A stretch of DNA of 64,000 nt, taken from NCBI RefSeq assembly GCF_009707515.1, contig NZ_WLYI01000003.1, positions 235,113-299,112 of the forward strand, given 5' to 3'. The notes beneath the pieces are model-generated. The model saw nothing but the letters and a program-made list of their open reading frames with translations, ran no database searches and had not been told where the DNA came from. This document shows, piece after piece, positions 17,949 through 26,148 of this stretch; the first letter of the stretch is position 1; every line of letters begins with the position of its first letter. The translations under genes and the position numbers were made by a program. Source of the stretch: Pseudomonas karstica. Its GTDB lineage: Bacteria; Pseudomonadota; Gammaproteobacteria; Pseudomonadales; Pseudomonadaceae.

Positions 17949-19490
17949 ATGCCACTGACTGCCAAAGGCCCGCGCAAGCGTACGACCCGCTACCTGATCA
18001 CTGCCCTGAGCGGCCTACTGCCAATCCTGCTGGGCGTGCTCATTCTGTATTGGCAAGCCGAACGCACGCTGGAAGAAAGTACCCAGCAGACAGCCACCGA
18101 GGCGGTGCGCCAGTTTGACCTGATGCTCGACAACACAGCCCTCGCCGCCCAGGCACTCTTGCACCTGGCCGGCAAGGACTGTGATAACGCGGTGCAGTTG
18201 GCGCTTCGCGAGCAAGTCACGCGCCGCCCCTTCGTACGCGCTACCACCTTGTCGTGGAAGCAAAGTATTTATTGCAGCTCGCTGTTTGGCGACAACTCCG
18301 TGTCAGTGGTCAACCCTGGCGACTATGTCAATGGCCGGCTATGGCTGATGAACGGCAACCCGGTAACACCGGACACCGCGCTGCTGGTGTATAGGCTTAC
18401 AAACGGTGATCAGGGCGCCTTTGCCTCCATTGACGGCTACCACCTGACGAACGCCTTGCGCTTGATCAGCCGCTACGCCAAGTTGACGCTGCAAGTGGGC
18501 CCCAACTGGCTGGGAGCCGATGGAAAAGTCCACAGCTACGCCCCGCCGGTGTTTGCCGTCGCCCATCACCAACTCGACTCCAGGCGCTATAGGTATAGCG
18601 TGGAGGCCGGCATGCCTGAAGGTGAAGTCTGGCGCTACATGCAAGCCCGCCACCCGGCGCTGTTCAGCCTGGTGGTGTTTTTCGGCGTCTTGGCGGGCGT
18701 TCTTGCCCACTGGCTGCAAAAGCGCTCTAGCGCACCCACCCATGAACTGCAAAGGGCATTGGGCGCCAATGAGTTCGTGCCGTACTTCCAGCCCGTGGTG
18801 CGCGGCGATAACCTGCAATGGGCCGGCTGTGAAGTACTGATGCGCTGGAATCATCCCAAGGAAGGCCTGGTGCGTCCGGACCTGTTTATCCCCTTGGCCG
18901 AGCACTCCGGATTGATCGTGCCGATGACCCGTGCCTTGATGCGCCAGACCGCCGCCTGCCTGGCGCCCCATGCAGAACATTTCAACAGCGGCTTCCACAT
19001 TGGTATCAATATCACCGCCAGCCATTGCCATGACTTGGAACTGGTGGAGGACTGCCGGGAGTTTCTCGCGGCCTTCTCGCCTGGACAGGTCATTCTGGTG
19101 CTTGAGTTGACCGAACGTGAGCTGATCGAGCCCACCGATGTCACCCGCCAATTGTTCCAGGCCCTGCACGAACTGGGGGTGATGATTGCCATTGACGACT
19201 TCGGCACCGGCCATTCCAGCCTGGGTTATTTGCGTAACTTCAATGTTGACTACTTGAAGATTGATCAAAGCTTTGTAGCGATGATCGGGGTCGACGCACT
19301 ATCGCGCCATATACTGGACAGCATCATTGAATTGTCTGCCAAGCTTGACTTGGGCATCGTCGCTGAAGGCGTGGAAACACAAGAGCAATGCCAGTATCTG
19401 GCCACGCAAGGCGTAGACTTCTTGCAGGGTTACCTGTTTGGCCGTCCAGTACCATTTGATGCATTCATTAAGTCTTTACACAGCCATTGA
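17949..19490 (+). CDS. CSS-domain/EAL cyclic-di-GMP phosphodiesterase
   Basis: 513 residues. One transmembrane helix lies near the N-terminus (ALSGLLPILLGVLILYW) and a second near 235-255 (LFSLVVFFGVLAGVLAHW). The periplasmic domain between them has AGKDCDN and IYCSSLF, a CSS-type redox-sensing module. The cytoplasmic EAL domain (about 262-505) has CEVLMRW (EVL for EAL), the Asn of GINITASH, Glu of LELTERE, DDFGTGHSS, YLKID and VAEGVET. All catalytic and metal residues needed for phosphodiesterase activity look present. It diverges from the fimbrial operon, so lowering c-di-GMP in response to envelope redox state may switch fimbriae. Confidence 0.92.
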   Translation: MPLTAKGPRKRTTRYLITALSGLLPILLGVLILYWQAERTLEESTQQTATEAVRQFDLMLDNTALAAQALLHLAGKDCDNAVQLALREQVTRRPFVRATTLSWKQSIYCSSLFGDNSVSVVNPGDYVNGRLWLMNGNPVTPDTALLVYRLTNGDQGAFASIDGYHLTNALRLISRYAKLTLQVGPNWLGADGKVHSYAPPVFAVAHHQLDSRRYRYSVEAGMPEGEVWRYMQARHPALFSLVVFFGVLAGVLAHWLQKRSSAPTHELQRALGANEFVPYFQPVVRGDNLQWAGCEVLMRWNHPKEGLVRPDLFIPLAEHSGLIVPMTRALMRQTAACLAPHAEHFNSGFHIGINITASHCHDLELVEDCREFLAAFSPGQVILVLELTERELIEPTDVTRQLFQALHELGVMIAIDDFGTGHSSLGYLRNFNVDYLKIDQSFVAMIGVDALSRHILDSIIELSAKLDLGIVAEGVETQEQCQYLATQGVDFLQGYLFGRPVPFDAFIKSLHSH

Positions 19491-19688
19491 ATAGCCATCT
19501 GGCGTCGCGATGAAATATTGTTATTTATACTAAAGACATGATTTACTCGTGACTCATTAACTACTACAATTTTTCCCACCTGCACTGAATTGGCAGGGGG
19601 GTCACTTTCACTGAGTCACGTTGAGGCTCTTGGCTTATCGCTTTTTTTGCAGTTGGTATCAGCCAAATACACTATTGGAGTAAAAACC

Positions 19689-20054
19689 TTGTCCAGACTC
19701 GCCGAATTTCGCGCAGCAGAAAAAGCCCTTCAAGAACAGCTCGCCCAGCTGGAATCCCTGAAGAACGATGCTGGCCTGAAGAAAGAAATCGAATTCGAAG
19801 CAAAGCTTCAAGGGCTGATGAAAACCTACGGCAAGAGCCTGCGTGACATCATTTCAATCCTTGATCCAAACCCGGGCAAATCCGGCACCCAGGTGGCCAC
19901 TGCACCAAAAACGCGCCGCGCACGCGTGGTCAAGGTTTATCACAACCCACACACAGGCGAACTGATTGAAACCAAAGGCGGTAACCACCGCGGCCTGAAA
20001 GCCTGGAAAGAAGAATATGGCGCAGCCACTGTAGACTCCTGGCTTCGCGGCTAG
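19689..20054 (+). CDS. mvaV: MvaT/MvaV-family H-NS-like xenogeneic silencer
   Basis: 121 residues starting at TTG 19689, which is preceded by GGAG at 8 bases and gives the expected (M)SRLAEFRAAEKALQEQ N-terminus. The N-terminal coiled-coil oligomerisation region spans about 1-60 (LKKEIEFEAKLQGLMK, SLRDIISILDP). A C-terminal DNA-binding domain has RRARVVKVYHNPHTGEL and ETKGGNHRGLKAWKEEYG. Members bind AT-rich and acquired DNA and silence Cup fimbriae and phage genes in Pseudomonas. It is followed at once by an intrinsic terminator. MvaV rather than MvaT is my choice from the N-terminal residues. Confidence 0.92.
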   Translation: MSRLAEFRAAEKALQEQLAQLESLKNDAGLKKEIEFEAKLQGLMKTYGKSLRDIISILDPNPGKSGTQVATAPKTRRARVVKVYHNPHTGELIETKGGNHRGLKAWKEEYGAATVDSWLRG

Positions 20055-20074
20055 TAGATGCGCACTAATAAAAG

Positions 20075-20096
20075 CCCCGCCAATGCGGGGTTTTTT
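20075..20096 (+). terminator. Intrinsic terminator of mvaV
   Basis: CCCCGC, loop CAAT, GCGGGG, then TTTTTT, starting 20 bases after the stop codon: a classic rho-independent terminator. Confidence 0.92.
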
Positions 20097-20263
20097 GTTT
20101 TCAATGCGGTTTTCTTGTTTTCGGCGCGTTGATTTGAGGCGCTGGTGCTTTCGAAAGCGAACTTATAAATATATTTAATTTTGTATAATCATGACTAACG
20201 CCACGCGTAACAGGCGCCTAGTTAGGTCCTGCTTTGAGCTCACGAACAAACTGTCCGCCGCGC

Positions 20264-20800
20264 TTAAAGTTTCAAGCTATCGCGCACTGAACTGACTTCA
20301 TCCTTGCTTGCCGCATAAGCATCAGCCTGCCCGGCGTATGAAAAAACATAAGCTTTATCAGTATCTAGGGCCCCGACCAATGTTTGCGACAGCACGTGGC
20401 GACCGTTCTCGGTGATGACGCAGGTAGTTTCCAGCGCCTCAAGGCGACTTAACATTGCCGAGTGCATCTTGCTGCAAACACTTTGATACCCGCTCCGGGC
20501 AAAGTCCTTCTGGATGGATTTGCGCATTTGCAGCAACACACCTTGCAGGTTGACAGTATGCCCGGCTTCGATTGGTGTGCCGGTCAGTTCCATGACCATC
20601 AGCGTCGCTCCATTTTCGTCATTCTTTATCGCCCGCTGGCGAGAAACAGGCGATGGCTCGGCCGGCGCGCCTGTGTCAGGCACCACCTCCTCCACCTGCC
20701 AGCCACTGGGCCAATGAATCTCCGGCTCTGCCGCCAAGGCAGCAGTACTGCCCAGCGCCAGACACACTGTAATCAACAACGGCTTGCTCAATTGGCTCAT
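20264..20800 (-). CDS. Exported protein of unknown function (DUF4946-like)
   Basis: 178 residues with a clean signal peptide (MSQLSKPLLITVCLALGSTAALA, cleavage before AEPEIHW). The mature part has IHWPSGWQVEE, a hydrophobic TLMVMELTGTPIE strand and two Cys residues (SVCSKMHS and ETTCVITEN) that could pair in the periplasm. It recalls the Pseudomonas DUF4946 family, but I am not certain of that assignment. The ATG at 20800 is used because the longer frame only adds residues before the signal. It diverges from gloA. Confidence 0.75.
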   Translation of the reverse strand: MSQLSKPLLITVCLALGSTAALAAEPEIHWPSGWQVEEVVPDTGAPAEPSPVSRQRAIKNDENGATLMVMELTGTPIEAGHTVNLQGVLLQMRKSIQKDFARSGYQSVCSKMHSAMLSRLEALETTCVITENGRHVLSQTLVGALDTDKAYVFSYAGQADAYAASKDEVSSVRDSLKL

Positions 20801-20862
20801 CAGCGAAAACACTCGAGGTTCCAGTACCAAAGTTTGAGCCCGCCCCCCCCACTGATCGCAAG

Positions 20863-20874
20863 GGTTACGTAACC
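20863..20874. promoter_or_regulatory. Palindromic candidate operator upstream of gloA
   Basis: GGTTACGTAACC is a perfect 12-bp palindrome, extended by partial symmetry (AAG on the left, CTT on the right), in the 200-bp divergent spacer between gloA and the DUF4946-like gene. It has the size of a TetR/MarR-type operator; no matching regulator gene is adjacent. Confidence 0.4.
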
Positions 20875-21000
20875 TTTTTCATTTGGCGCCGCGGGCGGGG
20901 CTTGCGTATCATGGCCAGGCTGCACGGATGCCTGCCAGCCGCAAGCCAAGGGACCGCTCAAGCCACGAGCTGCGTCTACCCCATTTTTTCTGGAGGGCCC

Positions 21001-21522
21001 ATGAGCCTGCACGAATTGAACACCTTCCCGGGTGTAACCGCCCAACCGGACACCGCCACCCACAACTTCGTCTTCAACCACACCATGTTGCGGGTCAAGG
21101 ACATCACCCGGTCATTGGACTTCTACACCCGCGTACTCGGTTTCTCCCTGGTAGAAAAACGCGACTTCCCGGAAGCCGAATTCAGCCTGTACTTCCTGGC
21201 CCTGGTGGATAAGGCCCAGATCCCGGCCGACGCCGCCGAACGCACCCAATGGATGAAGTCGATTCCTGGCATCCTGGAGCTGACCCACAACCACGGCACC
21301 GAAAACGATCCAGACTTCGCCTACCATAATGGCAATACCGACCCGCGTGGTTTTGGTCATATCTGTATTTCGGTACCAGACATTGTTGCCGCGTGTGAAC
21401 GCTTTGAAGCCCTGGGCTGTGATTTCCAGAAACGCCTGACCGATGGTCGCATGAAAAGCCTGGCCTTCATCAAGGACCCGGATGCTTACTGGGTAGAGGT
21501 CATCCAGCCGGCGCCGCTGTAA
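21001..21522 (+). CDS. gloA: Lactoylglutathione lyase (glyoxalase I)
   Basis: 173 residues of the eukaryote-like long form found in Pseudomonas. It isomerises the methylglyoxal-glutathione hemithioacetal to S-lactoylglutathione. The metal-site residues sit in FNHTMLRVKD, ILELTHN, GFGHICISV and YWVEVIQ. The glutathione-contact region TENDPDFAYHNGN is present. The ATG at 21001 follows TGGAGG. A hairpin repeat and an intrinsic terminator follow. Confidence 0.96.
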   Translation: MSLHELNTFPGVTAQPDTATHNFVFNHTMLRVKDITRSLDFYTRVLGFSLVEKRDFPEAEFSLYFLALVDKAQIPADAAERTQWMKSIPGILELTHNHGTENDPDFAYHNGNTDPRGFGHICISVPDIVAACERFEALGCDFQKRLTDGRMKSLAFIKDPDAYWVEVIQPAPL

Positions 21523-21551
21523 ATAGGTGACACCGAGCGCCACAGGATGCA

Positions 21552-21570
21552 TTCCCACGCAGCGTGGGAA
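21552..21570. repeat. REP-type palindrome
   Basis: TTCCCACGC, A, GCGTGGGAA is a near-perfect palindrome within a GCATTCCCACGC / GCGTGGGAACGAT context, which I recognise as a frequent intergenic element of fluorescent Pseudomonas. It lies between gloA and its terminator. Confidence 0.65.
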
Positions 21571-21583
21571 CGATAAAAGCAAT

Positions 21584-21615
21584 AAAAAACCCCATGATCA
21601 CTCATGGGGTTTTTT
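21584..21615. terminator. Bidirectional intrinsic terminator between gloA and ahpF
   Basis: AAAAAACCCCATG and CATGGGGTTTTTT are complementary, giving a stem flanked by an A-run and a T-run, so it can end the convergent gloA and ahpF transcripts. Confidence 0.9.
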
Positions 21616-21629
21616 ATTTGCAGGCCAGG

Positions 21630-23195
21630 TTACGCCGGAGCTGAGCTGCGGATCAAATGATCAAAGGCACTCAGGGAAGCCTTGGCACCCTCGCCCACCG
21701 CAATCACGATCTGCTTGTACGGCACAGTCGTCACGTCACCGGCAGCAAACACGCCGGGCAGTGAAGTTTCGCCACGCGCGTCGACAATGATCTCACCTCG
21801 GGGCGACAACTCGATGGTGCCCTTGAGCCAGTCGGTGTTGGGCAGCAACCCGATCTGCACAAAGATACCTTCCAGGTCGACTGTCTTGAACTCGCCCGAG
21901 TTGCGGTCCTTATACGTCAGGCCGGTGACTTTCTGGCCGTCACCTTTGACTTCGCTGGTGAGCGCACTGGTGATCACATCAACGTTAGGCATGCTGTACA
22001 GCTTGCGCTGCAATACGGCGTCGGCGCGCAATGTGCTGTCGAACTCCAGCAACGTGACATGGCTGACAATCCCGGCCAGGTCGATGGCCGCTTCAACGCC
22101 AGAGTTACCACCGCCGATCACCGCCACACGCTTACCTTTGAACAACGGACCGTCGCAGTGCGGGCAGAAGCACACGCCCTTGGCCTTGTATTCCTGCTCG
22201 CCCGGCACACCCATTTCACGCCAGCGGGCGCCGGTGGCCAGGATCACGGTCTTCGATTTAAGGGTCGCGCCGCTTTCGAAACGAATCTCGTGCAGTCCGC
22301 CGGCATTCTTTGCCGGAATCAGTGCACTGGCCCGCTGCAGGTTCATGATGTCGACGTCGTACTGCTTGACGTGTTCTTCCAGGGCGCTGGCCAGTTTTGG
22401 TCCTTCGGTTTCCTGGACCGAGATGAAGTTCTCGATGGCCATGGTGTCCAGTACCTGCCCACCGAAACGTTCAGCCGCGACACCGGTACGGATGCCCTTA
22501 CGCGCAGCGTAGATCGCCGCCGAAGCACCGGCTGGGCCGCCACCGACTACTAGCACGTCGAAGGCGTGTTTGGCGCTGATTTTCTCGGCCTGTTTTTCGA
22601 TGCCGCTGGTGTCGAGCTTGGCGAGGATTTCTTCCAGGCCCATACGACCTTGGCCGAAGTTCACCCCGTTCAAGTAAACGCTTGGCACGGCCATGATCTG
22701 ACGATCATCGACTTCAGCCTGGAACAGCGCGCCGTCGATGGCCACGTGGCGGATGTTCGGGTTCAGCACGGCCATCAGGTTCAGTGCCTGGACCACATCC
22801 GGGCAGTTCTGGCAGGACAGAGAGAAATAAGTCTCGAAGGTGAACTCGCCTTTAAGGGCGCGAATTTGTTCAATTACCTCGACACTGGCCTTCGAAGGGT
22901 GGCCACCGACTTGCAGCAGCGCCAGCACCAGCGAAGTGAATTCATGACCCATGGGGATACCGGCGAAACGCAAGCTGATATCGGCACCGGGGCGGTTGAT
23001 GGAGAAAGACGGCTTGCGCGCGTCAGTGCCATCGCTGTGCAAGGTAATCAGCGTTGAAAGGCTGGCTACATCCTGCAACAAGGCAAGCATTTCCTGGGAT
23101 TTCGCACCGTCGTCGAGGGAGGCAACGATCTCGATCGGCTGGGTGACCCGTTCCAGGTATGACTTCAACTGAGCTTTAAGATTGGCATCCAACAT
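21630..23195 (-). CDS. ahpF: Alkyl hydroperoxide reductase subunit F
   Basis: 521-residue NADH-dependent flavoprotein that reduces AhpC. The N-terminal tandem thioredoxin-fold domain (about 1-200) has the CQNC centre in [11 protein letters not shown]. The FAD-binding [16 protein letters not shown] is near 213-228, the second CxxC is CPHC in [12 protein letters not shown], the NADH-binding loop is [14 protein letters not shown], and the C-terminal FAD motif is GVFAAGDVT. Length matches E. coli AhpF (521). It lies downstream of ahpC on the same strand, separated by a terminator hairpin that would lower its expression relative to ahpC. Confidence 0.97.
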   Translation of the reverse strand: MLDANLKAQLKSYLERVTQPIEIVASLDDGAKSQEMLALLQDVASLSTLITLHSDGTDARKPSFSINRPGADISLRFAGIPMGHEFTSLVLALLQVGGHPSKASVEVIEQIRALKGEFTFETYFSLSCQNCPDVVQALNLMAVLNPNIRHVAIDGALFQAEVDDRQIMAVPSVYLNGVNFGQGRMGLEEILAKLDTSGIEKQAEKISAKHAFDVLVVGGGPAGASAAIYAARKGIRTGVAAERFGGQVLDTMAIENFISVQETEGPKLASALEEHVKQYDVDIMNLQRASALIPAKNAGGLHEIRFESGATLKSKTVILATGARWREMGVPGEQEYKAKGVCFCPHCDGPLFKGKRVAVIGGGNSGVEAAIDLAGIVSHVTLLEFDSTLRADAVLQRKLYSMPNVDVITSALTSEVKGDGQKVTGLTYKDRNSGEFKTVDLEGIFVQIGLLPNTDWLKGTIELSPRGEIIVDARGETSLPGVFAAGDVTTVPYKQIVIAVGEGAKASLSAFDHLIRSSAPA

Positions 23196-23232
23196 ACGGG
23201 CGATTTCCTAATAATTCGGTGTATTACGGTCG

Positions 23233-23270
23233 AAAAAAAACGCCCGAGCAAATCTCGCCCGGGCGTTTTT
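23233..23270 (-). terminator. Hairpin between ahpC and ahpF
   Basis: AAAACGCCCG and CGGGCGTTTT pair around a 12-base loop and are flanked by an A-run and a T-run. It lies in the ahpC-ahpF gap and probably acts as a partial terminator for ahpC, a usual arrangement where AhpC is made in excess. Confidence 0.85.
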
Positions 23271-23327
23271 GAGGGCGGTGCAGCTTACTTAGGTGCGCAG
23301 ATCCACCCTGCTGTGCTTTTCACAGGC

Positions 23328-23891
23328 TTAGATCTTGCCGACCAGGTCCAGGGACGGAGCCAGGGTAGCCTCGCCTTCTTTCCACTTGGCTGGGCAGACT
23401 TCGCCCGGGTGAGCCGCAACGTACTGGGCAGCCTTGATTTTGCGCAGCAACTCGGAAGCATCACGACCTACGCCACCGTCGTTGATTTCAACAATTTTGA
23501 TCTGGCCTTCCGGGTTGATCACAAAGGTACCGCGGTCTGCCAGGCCGACTTCTTCGATCAACACATCGAAGTTGCGGGAGATGGCCAGGGTCGGGTCACC
23601 GATCATGGTGTACTGGATTTTGCCGATGGCTGGCGAGGTGTTGTGCCAGGCTGCGTGGGCAAAGTGAGTGTCGGTTGAAACGCTGTAGATCTCGACGCCC
23701 AGCTTCTGGAATTCGGCGTAGTTGTCAGCCAGGTCTTCCAGTTCGGTTGGGCAGACGAAGGTGAAGTCGGCCGGGTAGAAGAAAACGACAGACCACTTGC
23801 CTTTCAGGTCAGCGTCCGACACTTCGACGAAGCTGCCGTTTTTGTAGGCGGTTGCTTTGAACGGTTTTACTTGGCTGTTGATGATAGGCAT
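23328..23891 (-). CDS. ahpC: Alkyl hydroperoxide reductase subunit C (peroxiredoxin)
   Basis: 187-residue typical 2-Cys peroxiredoxin of the AhpC/Prx1 group. The peroxidatic Cys lies in [13 protein letters not shown] (about residue 47), the resolving Cys in [12 protein letters not shown] (about 166), and the catalytic Thr in ADFTFVC. Opening [16 protein letters not shown] matches enterobacterial AhpC. It reduces peroxides and is recharged by AhpF, encoded downstream. A probable OxyR site lies about 69 bases upstream. Confidence 0.98.
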   Translation of the reverse strand: MPIINSQVKPFKATAYKNGSFVEVSDADLKGKWSVVFFYPADFTFVCPTELEDLADNYAEFQKLGVEIYSVSTDTHFAHAAWHNTSPAIGKIQYTMIGDPTLAISRNFDVLIEEVGLADRGTFVINPEGQIKIVEINDGGVGRDASELLRKIKAAQYVAAHPGEVCPAKWKEGEATLAPSLDLVGKI

Positions 23892-23959
23892 CGTTGACTC
23901 TCCGTCAGGGGTTAAAAAGTTGATGGGAGAATCCTACCGAGTCTCAGGGCCGATGGCTC

Positions 23960-23996
23960 ATTGGCAAACCTGATGCTGACGATTGGTTTTTGCTAT
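23960..23996 (-). promoter_or_regulatory. Probable OxyR binding site of ahpC
   Basis: Read on the minus strand, the tetrads ATAG, CAAT, ATCA and CAAT are each separated by exactly 7 bases. This is the spacing of the OxyR consensus ATAG-7-CTAT-7-ATAG-7-CTAT, with the first tetrad exact and the others degenerate. It sits 69-105 bases upstream of the ahpC start, a normal activator position. Confidence 0.6.
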
Positions 23997-24023
23997 TAGC
24001 CGACTGTATTAATAGAAGAAATC

Positions 24024-24956
24024 TCAAACTAACTGATCGCGGACCTGAGCCATGCCAAGAAAAGGCGTCGCTTCAACATAGCGCATGGCAGATTTCATGT
24101 CTTTCCAGCCGACGTAACTCATCAACGACTTCAAATCCCAGCCGCTTTGATGGGCCCAGGTGGCAAAACCACGACGCAAGGAATGACTGGTGTACTGCTG
24201 CGCCGCGATCCCTGCACGCTCCAGGGCCTGGCGTAGCAGTGGAATCACGCTGTTGGGATGCAACCCTTCTTCGCTGAGGTTGCCCCAACGATCAATACCG
24301 CGAAATACCGGACCACGCACCAGTGCCGAGGCAGTGAGCCATTCGCTGTAGGCCTGGACCGGGCAAAGGCGCAGCAACGCCGGGGTATGGTAGGTCTTGC
24401 CGAGGTTTCCCCGGTCACTTTTGCTGCGGGGCAGGTACAGGCTGATGCCTGAACCGGGTACTGCCTGAACGTGTTCGATGCTGACCCGACACAACTCATC
24501 GCTTCGAAAACCGCGCCAGAAGCCCAGCAGGATCAGTGCAGTATCACGTTTAGCCCGCAGCCGCCCCGGCTGATCCCCGGCATTTCCAGCAGCCACCCCT
24601 TCCTTCTCAAGATAGCTGATCACTTGCTCAAGATGCTGGAGCTGCAAGGGTTGCGCCTGTTTTTCCTGTACCGGGTGCAGGGCGCGGACGCCTTTCAAAA
24701 CCTTGCGTACCACGGGTGCCTTGGTGGGGTCGGGAAACCCCTGGCTGGTGTGCCACTGAGCCAGCGCCGACAGTCGCAACTTCAAGGTGTTGACCGACAG
24801 CACACCCGCATGCGCCACCAGATAGCGCGCAACGCTGTCACTGGTGGCAGGCAAGAATCCGCCCCAGCTCACCTCAAAGTGCTCAATGGCTGCCCGATAA
24901 CTGCGGCGGGTGTTGTCGCGGGTGGCTGCGTTGAGATAACGCTCCAATTCGCTCAT
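24024..24956 (-). CDS. Tyrosine recombinase (TnpS-like/phage-integrase family)
   Basis: 310 residues. An N-terminal SAM-like core-binding domain spans about 1-95 (NTRRSYRAAIEHFEVSW). The catalytic domain carries Arg151 (GFRSDELCR), Lys179 (RSKSDRG), HxxR 258-261 (SHSLRRGFATW), Trp284 (YVGWKD) and nucleophile Tyr293 (SAMRYVEAT), so the full active site is kept. No phage genes surround it. It diverges from a KfrA/TnpT-like gene across a 184-bp spacer with inverted repeats. Size, orientation and partner recall TnpS of Tn4651-class Tn3 elements (from memory, about 320 residues). The ATG at 24956 gives a sensible MSELERYL start; the longer frame upstream covers the spacer. Confidence 0.9.
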   Translation of the reverse strand: MSELERYLNAATRDNTRRSYRAAIEHFEVSWGGFLPATSDSVARYLVAHAGVLSVNTLKLRLSALAQWHTSQGFPDPTKAPVVRKVLKGVRALHPVQEKQAQPLQLQHLEQVISYLEKEGVAAGNAGDQPGRLRAKRDTALILLGFWRGFRSDELCRVSIEHVQAVPGSGISLYLPRSKSDRGNLGKTYHTPALLRLCPVQAYSEWLTASALVRGPVFRGIDRWGNLSEEGLHPNSVIPLLRQALERAGIAAQQYTSHSLRRGFATWAHQSGWDLKSLMSYVGWKDMKSAMRYVEATPFLGMAQVRDQLV

Positions 24957-25023
24957 AGGGCTGGCCTTGCAGGGTGCATGCGTACTGCCATTGGAGGGGA
25001 AGGGCCTGAAATTCAGTAATGAC

Positions 25024-25048
25024 ATGGGATAATACGCCAATATCCCAT
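25024..25048. promoter_or_regulatory. Inverted repeat, candidate recombination core site
   Basis: ATGGGATA, a 9-base spacer (ATACGCCAA) and TATCCCAT form a perfect 8-bp inverted repeat in the spacer between the recombinase and TnpT-like genes. The arm-spacer-arm layout is that of a tyrosine-recombinase crossover site. No direct evidence of recombination exists here. Confidence 0.5.
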
Positions 25049-25091
25049 CTGTTAGATCAATAATTTCAACCTGTGTTTTATCATGATATAT

Positions 25092-25112
25092 TACGTATAT
25101 ACATAATACGTA
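25092..25112. promoter_or_regulatory. Second inverted repeat, candidate binding site of the TnpT-like protein
   Basis: TACGTAT, 7 bases, ATACGTA: a perfect inverted repeat in an AT-rich stretch 28 bases upstream of the TnpT-like start codon. It suits autoregulation or accessory binding by that protein. Confidence 0.5.
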
Positions 25113-25140
25113 CCACAGTATCAAATCGACGGAGACCCCC

Positions 25141-26148
25141 ATGGCTCGTGGCGGCATCAATAAAGCAGTAGTTCAAACGGCACGCCTGGCGATTCTGGCT
25201 CGCGGCGAAAACCCCAGCATCGATGCTGTACGCATCGAGATGGGGAATACCGGCTCGAAAACCACGATCCATCGATACTTAAAGGCGCTGGATGAAAGCG
25301 AAACCCGGCAGTCCATCACCGAAGCGCCAATCGATGACGAGTTGAGCGAACTGGTATCCCGACTGGCCCAGCGCCTTAAAGAACAAGCCCAGGAGCCCAT
25401 CGACCTCGCACTGGCGCAATTTGAGCAACACAAGGCCGCCCTGCTCGCCCAACTCGAAGAACTGGGCGCGACCCACAACCAACTCAAGCAGCAGTTCGAC
25501 ATACAAGCAGCAGCCCTGGTTGATGAAAGTGCCGCACTGCAAAGCACCCGCACCAGCCTGCAGACCGAGCAAACCCGCAACGCCGGCCTGAACCAGGCCT
25601 GCAACGACTACGAGCTACGGATCAACGACAAGGAGGAGCAGATTCGCTCACTGGAAGAAAAGCACCTGCACGCACGGGATGCCCTGGAGCATTACCGCAA
25701 CGCAATCAAGGAGCAGCGCGAACAGGAACAGCGACGCCACGAAGGCCAGTTGCAGCAGGTGCAAGCGGAGCTGCGCCAGGCACAGCAAAGCGCAATGGTG
25801 CGCCAGGATGAGGTTACTCAGTTGCACCGCGATAACGAACGGCTGCTGATCGAGCATCGGGTTACGGCGAAAGAACTGAATACGCTGCAAGAACAAGCCC
25901 GCAAGGGTCGAGATGAGCAGCGCCAACTGGGCGAACGGATCAACCTGGTCGACAGCGAGCGCAGCCTTCTCCAGGAACGCTTGCGGGTAGCGACGCTGGA
26001 AAGTCAGTCACGCCAGGACGCGCTGACCGAGCATCAGCAGACCAACAAGACCCTGGAGCTGGACCTGGTCAAAGCCCAGGCCAGCATCGAGGTGTTACGC
26101 CAGGCAGCCGTGGTAGCTGCCCAGCCTGTGGTAACAACCGAAAGTTGA
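25141..26148 (+). CDS. KfrA/TnpT-like DNA-binding coiled-coil protein
   Basis: 335 residues. The N-terminal 55 (INKAVVQTARLAILARGENPS, then TGSKTTIHRYLKAL) match the KfrA-type helix-turn-helix domain (PF11740 as I recall). Residues about 80-325 are a long Gln/Glu/Leu-rich coiled coil with few helix breakers. ATG 25141 follows GGAGA. It diverges from the tyrosine recombinase gene. Proteins of this build include KfrA plasmid repressors and TnpT, the helper of TnpS recombinase; the pairing favours the TnpT comparison. Its stop codon abuts the gor stop codon on the other strand. Confidence 0.85.
   Translation: MARGGINKAVVQTARLAILARGENPSIDAVRIEMGNTGSKTTIHRYLKALDESETRQSITEAPIDDELSELVSRLAQRLKEQAQEPIDLALAQFEQHKAALLAQLEELGATHNQLKQQFDIQAAALVDESAALQSTRTSLQTEQTRNAGLNQACNDYELRINDKEEQIRSLEEKHLHARDALEHYRNAIKEQREQEQRRHEGQLQQVQAELRQAQQSAMVRQDEVTQLHRDNERLLIEHRVTAKELNTLQEQARKGRDEQRQLGERINLVDSERSLLQERLRVATLESQSRQDALTEHQQTNKTLELDLVKAQASIEVLRQAAVVAAQPVVTTES

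Noticed and set aside
24024..26148. Prophage integration site
   Set aside because: No phage structural genes, tRNA target or att duplication nearby; the partner gene points to a TnpS/TnpT-type pair instead.
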